Assembly: GCA_010365115.1 (NCBI GenBank) | Contig: JAAFGX010000023.1 | Span: forward strand, 1-64,000 | Origin: Paludibacter sp. | GTDB lineage: Bacteria; Bacteroidota; Bacteroidia; Bacteroidales; Paludibacteraceae | Length of the DNA: 64,000 bases | Direction of reading: 5' to 3' | Part shown: positions 43,395 through 50,575 of the stretch, one piece after another | Layout of the letters: every line of letters begins with the position of its first letter | Numbering within the stretch: the first letter of the stretch is position 1 | Translations under genes and position numbers: made by a program | Notes under the pieces: generated by a model | The model's database searches: none | Told to the model about the DNA's origin: nothing | Seen by the model: the letters and a program-made list of their open reading frames with translations, nothing else

Positions 43395-44666
43395 ATGCCA
43401 TACATAGATCATCTTCCTGAAAATATTAAGTCTGTCATTTTAAGACTCAAATTCGTTGATACTCTTTACGCTAAGAGAGTTAATTATCAAGGCGAACATA
43501 ATTATAATACAGAATTTGATTTTCATCCATATTCTCATTTCTTTGCATTGATAAACTATTTGCTTCTAACCTGTTTAGATGTTCTATCAGAACAAGAGAA
43601 ATTTACTGATTATGGATCATGGATAAGAGCAAACAAAAACGATGTTAGAGACAGTGTCTTGGCAAAATGCCAAGAGGATGGATTAACACATCTAGAGTCT
43701 TCAAGATTGCTTTATGAGAAATACAAAGAAAAATTTGGGCTTAATAAATCTATTAAACATCTTGTTTTTGAAAACTTTTCCAGTAATAATAGAGAAAAAC
43801 TGTTTGACAGTATAAAAGTATATAAAAAATGTATCAATAATAATGGTGATATTGTTTCTCAAGAAGAAATATTAGCCCATGAAGAAAAATTCAAATATTT
43901 ACTCAACATTAGAAACAAATATACCCACGAAGCATTCTTATATACTGGCATTGATGATATGGGATTGTTTTTTAATGACAATTTCTCTTTAAAAGCGGGT
44001 AAAGTTCTTGGAGCTTGTGCAAATCAGACAAGAGTTGAAGAAAGTAATAGCAGTTTCAAAATAGTTTCATTATTGGGATGGCCAATTGTTATAAGAGAAA
44101 TTCTTGCTGATTATATTTTTGAAAGATTTCAGTTAGATGCCAGATTAGTTTGTGAAAAAATTCAAGAGTACAGAGGAGAATATAATTTCGAATTACTTTG
44201 GTGCCAATCCGAAAAAATACTGCTCACAAATCGAGAAGATAACAAGTTAATTTATTTAGGTGGCAGTGTCTTTAAAAATGCAGAAGAAGCTAGGAATTAC
44301 ATGAATGATATCGTAAGCGATGCGATACAAGAAGATAATCCCAGCAAATATGGCAGATTGATTGCTGAAGAATCAGTACCAAATAATAAAAGTTATGCAT
44401 TCTCTGTTAAAAGACCTTGGTTGTTTGGTTCAATTGTAAATGTTGTTGGGCAAGTTGTCTCAAAAAAAGGGAATAATTATCCAATAAGGTTTAAGAAACA
44501 ATTTAACCAGTATTTATTTTGGGATAAAAATATTAGTAATTGGAGAGTTCAATTTACTAAAAAAACAGAAGTCCCTGAAGTGATAGAAGAAGCTCGAAAA
44601 TACATAAATGACGTCTTCGAAAAAGGGTTTCGAACTTCAAGCATACTTGACAAAGAAACACATTAA
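43395..44666 (+). CDS. orphan protein with a HEPN-like RNxxxH motif
   Basis: I do not recognise this 423-residue protein as a named family. It is cytoplasmic, without signal peptide or membrane segment. KFKYLLNIRNKYTHEAFLYTG at about 165-185 contains R173-N-K-Y-T-H178, the R-x4-H active-site pattern of HEPN nucleases, preceded by a helical region (about 40-130) as expected for that fold. The C-terminal half (from about 285) has VFKNAEEARNYMNDIV and PVI-type repeats of unknown role. Codon use is more AT- and AGA-rich than in alaS. It lies alone between the intact alaS 3' end and a decayed second alaS 3' end, a sign of acquisition. HEPN function is an inference from one motif. Confidence 0.6.
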   Translation: MPYIDHLPENIKSVILRLKFVDTLYAKRVNYQGEHNYNTEFDFHPYSHFFALINYLLLTCLDVLSEQEKFTDYGSWIRANKNDVRDSVLAKCQEDGLTHLESSRLLYEKYKEKFGLNKSIKHLVFENFSSNNREKLFDSIKVYKKCINNNGDIVSQEEILAHEEKFKYLLNIRNKYTHEAFLYTGIDDMGLFFNDNFSLKAGKVLGACANQTRVEESNSSFKIVSLLGWPIVIREILADYIFERFQLDARLVCEKIQEYRGEYNFELLWCQSEKILLTNREDNKLIYLGGSVFKNAEEARNYMNDIVSDAIQEDNPSKYGRLIAEESVPNNKSYAFSVKRPWLFGSIVNVVGQVVSKKGNNYPIRFKKQFNQYLFWDKNISNWRVQFTKKTEVPEVIEEARKYINDVFEKGFRTSSILDKETH

Positions 44667-44740
44667 GCAAGCTATTACTAAAATTAATTTGATCCTTCAA
44701 AAAACAGACTAAATTGGGTTCAAACTTAAGCAAACTATTT

Positions 44741-44854
44741 GAATATTGCCCACGAAGTTCTCAAAAAGATTCAGTCTGACAAACAATCCGTTGGAGGTAA
44801 AATCTGAAAGGAATTAAACGGTTCATTGAAAAAGCAATTGAAAGTATAAAATAA
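44741..44854 (+). pseudogene. decayed second copy of an alaS 3' end
   Basis: Blocks ATTGCCC, ACAATC, AGGAATTAA.CG, ATTGA.AAAGC and the closing AAAATA run in the same order as in the last 129 bp of alaS (43218-43346). The final reading GIKRFIEKAIESIK* parallels the true alaS end [14 protein letters not shown]. Stops and deletions break the frame upstream. The divergence is greater than expected for a recent duplication, so it may stem from another lineage's alaS. Confidence 0.7.
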
Positions 44855-44907
44855 GTACAAAAAGTCAGATTATGAAATTTGTATTTCGACTTTATTATTT
44901 AGGAAAA

Positions 44908-45966
44908 TTAAAGGACCAAACCATCCAACAAATTGACATAAATTTCTATTCCCTCTTCAATTTCTTCAACCATAATAAATTCTTCTGCCGTATGCGAACG
45001 AGCAGAATTTCCAGGACCCATTTTTAAGCTCGGGAAGTTCATTAACGCTTGATCGGAAAGTGTAGGCGACCCAAATAAAGTAAGGTTTAATTTTTGTCCA
45101 TTTCTCACAATTGAATTTTCGAGCGGTGTTGCAGTGGAACTCAAACGAGTAGATCGAGCTTGCACATCGCAGCTAATATGAGAACGAATTTCTGCTAAAA
45201 TTTCTTCGTTTGAATACATTTCGTTGCTCCTTACATCCACCACAAACGTACATTTGTCTGGAACAACATTGTGCTGCGTACCTGCATTAATCTGGGTCAC
45301 GGTCATTTTTACCGCTCCCAGCAAGTCCGATTTTTTTCCAAACTCGTAGTTTTTGAACCATTCAATATCTTTTAAGGCTTTATAAATTGCATTTTCACCT
45401 TCATTGCGTGCCGCATGTCCGGCTATTCCTATGGAAACGCAATCAAGCACCATTAACCCTTTTTCGGCAACCGCCATATTCATTCCGGTAGGTTCGCCCA
45501 CAATGGCGAAATCAATTTTTGGGAGTTCCTGCAACAAGCTTTCAATTCCATCTTTCCCCGATATTTCTTCTTCAGCGCTTGCAGCAAATATCAGATTATA
45601 AGCTTGTTGTTTCTGTGTAAGTTGAAAAAAAGCATGTAATAAACAAACGACACTTGCACCGGCATCATTACTACCCAAACCAGGTAATTTGCCATTTTCT
45701 AGTCTTGGTGAAAATGGGCTTTGAATCCAACCCGAAACAGGTTTTACTGTATCAATATGCGAATTCAATAATATTGTTGGTCGAGAAGTATCAAAACCAG
45801 GGCTTAATGTCCATAAATTATTTCCCTTTCTGGAAACAGCATATCCCTTAATTTCTATATACCGTTCTAAAAAATCTGCTACATCAGATTCTTCTCTGCT
45901 GAACGAAGGTATCGCTATAAGTTGTTGTAATAATTCAACTGCCTCACTTGTAAGTTCGGAATACAT
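44908..45966 (-). CDS. argE: M20 family deacylase, N-acetyl/N-succinyl-ornithine deacylase (ArgE-like)
   Basis: A zinc-dependent amidohydrolase of 352 residues. Metal ligands lie in LLNSHIDTVKP, LGSNDAGASV, AASAEEEISG, VGEPTG and the closing ARSHTAEEF. In Bacteroidota arginine synthesis runs through N-succinylated intermediates, and argB and the argF' succinylornithine carbamoyltransferase are close by. The likely reaction is therefore removal of the acyl group from N-succinyl-citrulline or -ornithine. DapE-like desuccinylase function is the main alternative. Start ATG 45966. Confidence 0.85.
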   Translation of the reverse strand: MYSELTSEAVELLQQLIAIPSFSREESDVADFLERYIEIKGYAVSRKGNNLWTLSPGFDTSRPTILLNSHIDTVKPVSGWIQSPFSPRLENGKLPGLGSNDAGASVVCLLHAFFQLTQKQQAYNLIFAASAEEEISGKDGIESLLQELPKIDFAIVGEPTGMNMAVAEKGLMVLDCVSIGIAGHAARNEGENAIYKALKDIEWFKNYEFGKKSDLLGAVKMTVTQINAGTQHNVVPDKCTFVVDVRSNEMYSNEEILAEIRSHISCDVQARSTRLSSTATPLENSIVRNGQKLNLTLFGSPTLSDQALMNFPSLKMGPGNSARSHTAEEFIMVEEIEEGIEIYVNLLDGLVL

Positions 45967-46082
45967 AAATGTTTAATTTTTTGATCGTTGATTGAATAAA
46001 ATTTTCTAAAAAATAACTAAGTAATTGAAAATAATTATTGATATGTTATTTCAAAATAACTTTCAGTGCCGATAGCTTACGG

Positions 46083-46118
46083 CATAGCCTTGTAACCTGT
46101 CTACCGCAGGCAGGCTCG
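46083..46118. repeat. short GC-rich palindromic repeat
   Basis: CCTGTCTACC and GCAGGCAGG (46096-46114) form a near-perfect palindrome in the 200-bp gap between the esterase and argE. GCCGATAGCTTACGGC lies just ahead of it. Such CTGCC/GGCAG palindromes are scattered in many Bacteroidota genomes. Confidence 0.5.
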
Positions 46119-46166
46119 CAACTAAATTCTTGTAACTACTTACATGACAAGATTAAAAATAATCTC

Positions 46167-47036
46167 TTATCTGATTAATTTTTGATTTTTCAACCAGGTT
46201 TTCAATAATTCATCCCAATTATCAGCTGGAATTCCTTTTTTCCGCATTCCAAAACCGTGACCACCTACTTCAAAAATATTAAATTCTGTTGGAACTTTAT
46301 ATTCGTCGAGCGCCTTTTTCAAATTCTCGCTATTTGCAATTGGTACCGTTTTATCATCTTTAGCATGCACAATAAAAGTTGGAGGTGTTTTTTTTGTCAC
46401 TTGTAACTCATTTGAATAGAGTTTTATTAAATCATCCGTCGGATTTTTTCCCAATAAATTATTTCGAGAACCCGCATGAGTTAAAGTTTTATTCATTGTC
46501 ACTACAGGATAACCTAAAATCATAAATGCGGGACGTTGCAATTTTGTTTTAAAATGAGTTCCAACCGTTGAAGCCAAATGTCCACCTGCCGAAAACCCCA
46601 TAATACCTATTTTCTTTTTATTAACGCCCCATTCTTTTGCTCTATTATGAATTATTGCCAGTGCCGTTTGAGCATCTTTCAATGGAATTTCATAGTGTCC
46701 ATTTGGCATCCTGTAATATAACACAAATGCCGAAATACCTAATTCGTTAAACCATTTGGCAATATCGGAACCTTCTTTAATTATTGAGACTCCACTATAT
46801 CCTCCGCCCGGACAAATCAAAACAGCCGCTCCATTAGCTTTTTCTTTTGCTGCAGGGAATGCATACATGCGTGGTTCTGAAATATTGACAATAAATTCGG
46901 GATCTCTAAAACTTTCTGCAATAGCAATTTCGTTACTTTCTTCAGTTCCGTTTGGATAAAGTTTAATTTCTTGCTGAGCTGTCAACACATTTATTGTTAG
47001 CATAAGAAATGCAAATAGAAAAAGATAATGTTTCAT
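46167..47036 (-). CDS. secreted alpha/beta hydrolase (acetyl-esterase type)
   Basis: A 289-residue precursor with a signal peptide ending NVLTA and Gln-Gln at +1/+2. The fold is a small esterase: an oxyanion segment CPGGGYSGVS, nucleophile elbow GFSAGGH, acid FIVHAKDDKTVP and base GGHGFGMRKKG. This matches the BD-FAE/acetylxylan-esterase-like group used in glycan degradation. Its place between argB (14 bp upstream) and argE suggests co-transcription but no pathway link is apparent. The substrate is unknown. Confidence 0.85.
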   Translation of the reverse strand: MKHYLFLFAFLMLTINVLTAQQEIKLYPNGTEESNEIAIAESFRDPEFIVNISEPRMYAFPAAKEKANGAAVLICPGGGYSGVSIIKEGSDIAKWFNELGISAFVLYYRMPNGHYEIPLKDAQTALAIIHNRAKEWGVNKKKIGIMGFSAGGHLASTVGTHFKTKLQRPAFMILGYPVVTMNKTLTHAGSRNNLLGKNPTDDLIKLYSNELQVTKKTPPTFIVHAKDDKTVPIANSENLKKALDEYKVPTEFNIFEVGGHGFGMRKKGIPADNWDELLKTWLKNQKLIR

Positions 47037-47050
47037 TAATTACGATTTTT

Positions 47051-47821
47051 TTAAAGTTTTATTTTTGTTCCTACTTCCGTATGAATCAGATTCGCCCGAG
47101 TAATCACAACTTGTTTTACACCGGCATTCAATGCTTCAAATGAATTTTCAAGTTTTGGAATCATACCGCCATTTATCACACCATCAGCAACATATTTCTC
47201 AAAAAGTTCGGGTGAAAGATTTGCAATCACACTTTCGTCATCATTCTCATCAAGAAGCACGCCTTTTTTCTCAAAACAATACATCAATGTCACATCAAAA
47301 TATCTTGACAAAGCTTTTGCGGCTTCACCTGCTATTGTATCCGCATTCGTATTCAATAAATTGCCAGCATTATCATGCGTTAGTGGAGCAAGAACAGGAA
47401 CAACTCCTTTACCAATTAAATCGGCTAATATTTCGGCATTAACCTCCTTTACATCGCCAACAAATCCGTAATCCACATCTTTAACCGGACGTTTTTCGGA
47501 GCGCATATAATTTAAATCGGCACCTGTCAATCCTAATGCATTTACGCCAATAGCTTGCAGTCCGGCAACGATTTGTTTGTTTACCAATCCACCGTAAACC
47601 ATTGTTACTACTTTCAACATATTTTCATCGGTAATCCGTCGTCCGTTTACCATTTTACTTTCAATGCCAAGTTGGGTGGCAATAGCAGATGCCGAGCGAC
47701 CACCACCGTGAACCAACACTTTATTTCCTTCTAATTTTGAAAAATCGGAAAGCAATTGCTTTAGGCTTTGTGGTTCTTCCACAATTTTTCCACCTACTTT
47801 TATAATTATTAATTTTTCCAT
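47051..47821 (-). CDS. argB: N-acetylglutamate (or N-succinylglutamate) kinase
   Basis: An amino-acid kinase family enzyme of 256 residues that phosphorylates N-acylated glutamate in arginine synthesis. It begins LIIIKVGGKIVEEP, with VLVHGGGRSASAIA, GINALGLTGADLNY-like VNALGLTGADLNYMRSEKRP, NTNADTIAGEAA and the regulatory-loop-free end VINGGMIPKLENSFEAL. The short C-terminus lacks an arginine-binding N-terminal helix. Given argF' nearby, N-succinylglutamate is the likely natural substrate. Confidence 0.92.
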   Translation of the reverse strand: MEKLIIIKVGGKIVEEPQSLKQLLSDFSKLEGNKVLVHGGGRSASAIATQLGIESKMVNGRRITDENMLKVVTMVYGGLVNKQIVAGLQAIGVNALGLTGADLNYMRSEKRPVKDVDYGFVGDVKEVNAEILADLIGKGVVPVLAPLTHDNAGNLLNTNADTIAGEAAKALSRYFDVTLMYCFEKKGVLLDENDDESVIANLSPELFEKYVADGVINGGMIPKLENSFEALNAGVKQVVITRANLIHTEVGTKIKL

Positions 47822-47829
47822 CGTTTTAC

Positions 47830-47886
47830 TTCAGAGTTCGCAAAAACTAGCAAAGTAAATAGAGAAAACTTTGCGATTCTCTGCAT
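47830..47886. repeat. miniature element with GxxExxY-type ends
   Basis: TCAGAGTTCGCAAA (from 47831) and TTTGCGATTCTCTG (to 47883) are imperfect inverted arms around about 25 bp. The arms match the ends of the GxxExxY element at 50047-50570 (GCAGAGA..CGCAAAG). It looks like an internally deleted, gene-less copy. Confidence 0.6.
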
Positions 47887-47903
47887 CAAACTTTGCGTTC
47901 TTT

Positions 47904-48317
47904 GCGTTTATTTATTAGAGTTTATATGAATTAATATGCTATTGTGTAAAGAAACAAAGATTTAATATTCACCACTAAGTCACTAAGCACACAGAGATTC
48001 ACAAAGAAAATATTGAATACAGACCACTAATAAAAACACAAGTGTTTTTTTACATATATTCGGTTTTAAATCAGATAATGACCAAAATAAAACACGTGTG
48101 TTTTATGCTTATATAGACCGCAAGAATCAAGAGCCAATGGAGTACTCGACATCCCGCCCAGCGGGAGAGCCAAGATGTAAAGTGCACATTGTCAATTACA
48201 TTACAAATTATTATGTCAGATATACAAACTCGTTGTATATAGTGTTCTAACTTATTTTTAAAATTTAATTTTTGTGAAGTCTTTGTGTGCTTAGTGGTAT
48301 ATGTTTTATTTTGAGTC
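47904..48317. repeat. palindromic mobile-like element, copy B (inverted)
   Basis: The reverse complement of copy A at 25299-25577, with shared stretches such as the GTGAATCTCTGTGTGCTTAG block, ACCGAATATATGTAAAAAAA and CATTAATTCATAT-like ends. It is longer (about 414 bp) because it contains the 30-bp hairpin core with heptamers (48134-48173) and about 90 bp of other sequence. It occupies most of the 525-bp gap between apt and argB, which holds no gene. Confidence 0.8.
48134..48173 (+). repeat. hairpin core with heptamers, copy 3
   Basis: As copies 1 and 2 but with CCCAGCGGGA in place of CCCAAGCGGGA. Heptamers TTGGCTC, TTGATTC and TTGCGGT flank it on the minus strand. Confidence 0.85.
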
Positions 48318-48346
48318 TCATAATGTATTAATTTGAATAAAGCATA

Positions 48347-48961
48347 TTAAAATTTGATTAACGAATGTATTTCTTTCGCCGATTCTAATCTGGCTTTCCC
48401 ATTTAAAAATGTAAGTTCAATTAAAAAACTCACATAAACCGAATTATGTGAAAACTTAGTGAGCAATTCCAGCGCAGCACTTGCGCTTCCTCCCGTGGCA
48501 AGCAAATCATCGTGCAACAGAACTACATCGTCCTCATCAATAGAATCTACATGGATTTCAAGCGAATCGGTTCCATATTCCAGTGCATAATCAACCTTAT
48601 ACGTTTCGGCCGGGAGTTTTCCGGGTTTGCGCAACAATACAAATCCGGCGCCTAGTTTGTAAGCAAGAATACTTCCCAACACAAATCCGCGACTTTCAAC
48701 TCCAACGACTTTGGTTATTCCTTTGTCTTTGTAATAATCATAAAGCTCATCAGCAATGAATTTCAACACTTCGGCATCTTTCATAGCCGTAGTAATATCT
48801 TTAAACATAATTCCGGGTTTTGGAAAATCCGGTACGTTGCGAATGGAAGCGATAACTTGTTCTAAATTTGCCCCCCGACCCACTGAAGGGGGAGTTAAGT
48901 GCCCCCCGACCCCCTGAAGGGGGAATTTGGAGTTTGTATCGTTATTTTCTGTAGTACTCAT
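48347..48961 (-). CDS. apt: adenine phosphoribosyltransferase
   Basis: A purine-salvage enzyme that converts adenine and PRPP to AMP. The core begins at about residue 33 (LEQVIASIRNVPDFPKPGIMFKDIT), the normal family start. The PRPP loop is VVLLHDDLLATGGSASAA (about 146-163), and GVESRGFVLG and RKPGKLP are typical. Residues 13-30 (FPLQGVGGHLTPPSVGRG) come from two tandem REP-like repeats, so the protein carries a 30-residue N-terminal tail; the length is 204 against about 172. No internal ATG exists between the repeat and the core, so the tail is expected in the product. Confidence 0.94.
   Translation of the reverse strand: MSTTENNDTNSKFPLQGVGGHLTPPSVGRGANLEQVIASIRNVPDFPKPGIMFKDITTAMKDAEVLKFIADELYDYYKDKGITKVVGVESRGFVLGSILAYKLGAGFVLLRKPGKLPAETYKVDYALEYGTDSLEIHVDSIDEDDVVLLHDDLLATGGSASAALELLTKFSHNSVYVSFLIELTFLNGKARLESAKEIHSLIKF
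48868..48928 (-). repeat. tandem pair of REP-like repeats inside apt
   Basis: Two copies, CCCCCCGACCCACTGAAGGG (48870 on) and CCCCCCGACCCCCTGAAGGG (48902 on), in the same orientation and 31 bp apart. The gene-strand reading encodes FPLQGVGG and then TPPSVGRG in a different frame register. Forward partner at 49012. Confidence 0.85.
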
Positions 48962-49011
48962 TGTAAAAAAATAAATTAAGAATTAACAACTTGGAGATAA
49001 TCGGTTGTGTT

Positions 49012-49044
49012 TTAAATTCCCCTTTTGGTGGTTAGGGGGTAGTT
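49012..49044 (+). repeat. REP-like repeat at the argF' 3' end
   Basis: AAATTCCCCTTTTGGTGG then TTAGGGGGTAGTT. On the minus strand it provides the last codons of argF' (Thr-Thr-Pro) and its TAA stop (49034-49032). Confidence 0.8.
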
Positions 49045-50030
49045 AATAATCTTTTAATGACTACCTGAGCTGAGATTTCTCGGTTTGCAGCTTCTGGAAT
49101 CACAATGGACTGAGGACTTTCAATTACTTCGTCGGTCACAATCATATTACGGCGAACAGGCAAACAATGCATAAAATGAGCATTATTAGTCACTGCCATC
49201 TGACGGCGACTTACTGTCCAGTCACGATCGGTACTCAATATTTTCCCATAATTTGGATCCTGATAAGCCGACCAGTTTTTGGCATAAATAAAATCGGCAC
49301 CTTCAAAGGCTTTCATCTGGTCGTATTCTACTGTTGCTCCACGAACAAATTCGTCGGCCAACTCATAACCTTTTGGATGTGTGATTACGAAATCAACATC
49401 TGCTTCGTTCATAAAATCGGCAAATGAATTAGGAACAGCTTGTGGCAATGCTTTCGGATGTGGCGCCCAGGTAAGAACTACTTTCGGACGAGCTGTTTTT
49501 TTATATTCTTCTATCGTTATTAAATCGGCAAAAGCTTGTAAAGGATGACCAGTGGCGGCTTCCATGCTGAAAACTGGTTTGCCGGAATGTTGTATAAATT
49601 GATTAATAATGGTTTCCTGATAATCGAATTCTTTATCTTCCAACCCTGCAAAAGCACGTACGCCAATTACATCACAGTAACTTGCCATAACAGGAATTGC
49701 TTCCAGAATATGTTCTGGTTTATCACCGTCCATTATCACACCACGTTCGGTTTCGAGCTTCCATGCACCAGAGTTGATATCAAGAACCATGGTATTCATT
49801 CCCAAATTCATTCCTGCCTTTTGAGTACTTAAACGGGTTCTCAAACTGGAATTAAAAAACACCATCAACAATGTTTTATTTTCGCCGATATGTTTGTAGG
49901 CATATCTATTTTTTTTTATTTCAAGTGCCTCATTAATTGCATCCTGCAAATTACCGAGGTCTTTTACATTTGTAAAAGATGTACCCCTAACCCCTAAAGG
50001 GAAATTCGGGTTGATATTGTTGGTTTTCAT
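49032..50030 (-). CDS. argF': N-succinylornithine carbamoyltransferase ArgF'
   Basis: A transcarbamylase that acts on N-succinyl-L-ornithine, the Bacteroidota variant of arginine synthesis. NSSLRTRLSTQKAGMNLGMN carries the carbamoyl-phosphate loop (S-x-R-T-R) and MASYCDVIGVRAFA, HSGKPVFSMEAATGHPLQAFADL and HCLPVRRNMIVTDEVIE are near-identical, as recalled, to the B. fragilis enzyme. Residues 9-18 (NFPLGVRGTS) are encoded by a REP-like repeat at 49981-50010, and the C-terminal TTP and stop come from a second repeat. The family core begins at FTNVKDLGNLQ. The product has 332 residues against about 318. Confidence 0.93.
   Translation of the reverse strand: MKTNNINPNFPLGVRGTSFTNVKDLGNLQDAINEALEIKKNRYAYKHIGENKTLLMVFFNSSLRTRLSTQKAGMNLGMNTMVLDINSGAWKLETERGVIMDGDKPEHILEAIPVMASYCDVIGVRAFAGLEDKEFDYQETIINQFIQHSGKPVFSMEAATGHPLQAFADLITIEEYKKTARPKVVLTWAPHPKALPQAVPNSFADFMNEADVDFVITHPKGYELADEFVRGATVEYDQMKAFEGADFIYAKNWSAYQDPNYGKILSTDRDWTVSRRQMAVTNNAHFMHCLPVRRNMIVTDEVIESPQSIVIPEAANREISAQVVIKRLLTTP
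49981..50010 (-). repeat. REP-like repeat inside argF' (N-terminal codons)
   Basis: GTACCCCTAACCCCTAAAGG then GAAATTCGGG. On the gene strand it encodes NFPLGVRGT. One G is missing compared with the consensus, which changes the peptide from PLQGLG-like to PLGVRG. Confidence 0.8.
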
Positions 50031-50046
50031 TTTCGTGTTAAATTAT

Positions 50047-50570
50047 TAATCGCAGAGAGCGCAAAGACATCGCAAAGAAAATTTTGTTTAATGGAATTCT
50101 GTGTGAAAACTCTGAGCTCCTGAGGTTTATTCTTATAAGTTATTTACTAATCTTTTTAATCCATCCACTAATCTCAAAACATTAAAATTCACTAACAAGC
50201 CTAGTTTACAACCAGACAGTTTGAGATATGTAATTACTTGAGCGACATGAATATCATTTAGCGCTTCAACTGATTTTAGTTCTATTATTACTTTATTTTC
50301 TACAAGTAAATCAAGTCGATAGCCAACGTCTAGTTTTACATCTTTATAAATCAAAGGTAATGGTTTCTGTTTTTCAACTTTTAAACCAATTTCTTTTAAT
50401 TCGAACCAAAGGCACTCTAAATATGCACTTTCGAGCAAACCCGGACCAAGCGATTTATGTACTTGAATTGCACAACCAATTATTCTTTCAGACAATTCAT
50501 TTTCAGTCATAATTTCATTTAATTCTTCGGTTTTTTCTTTGCGTATTCTTGGCGTTCTCTGCGGTTTAAA
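50047..50570. mobile_element. putative small element carrying the GxxExxY gene
   Basis: The left end, CGCAGAGAGCGCAAAGACAT plus CGCAAAGAAAA (50050-50081), is matched on the other strand by the right end, ACCGCAGAGAACGCCAAGA plus ATACGCAAAGAAAA (50532-50564). These are imperfect inverted ends of about 36 bp, both next to TTAA. The only gene inside is GxxExxY. No transposase is encoded, so mobility would need help in trans. Confidence 0.55.
50133..50510 (-). CDS. GxxExxY family protein
   Basis: A 125-residue protein with the name-giving motif G-P-G-L-L-E-S-A-Y at about 22-30 (LGPGLLESAYLECL). The downstream core YRLDLLVENKVIIELKSVE resembles a PD-(D/E)xK nuclease-like active site (D..E-x-K). 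Its biological role is unknown. It lies between porX and argF' inside an inverted-repeat-bounded segment, which suggests a mobile origin. Start ATG 50510. Confidence 0.88.
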   Translation of the reverse strand: MTENELSERIIGCAIQVHKSLGPGLLESAYLECLWFELKEIGLKVEKQKPLPLIYKDVKLDVGYRLDLLVENKVIIELKSVEALNDIHVAQVITYLKLSGCKLGLLVNFNVLRLVDGLKRLVNNL

Positions 50571-50575
50571 GAGCT

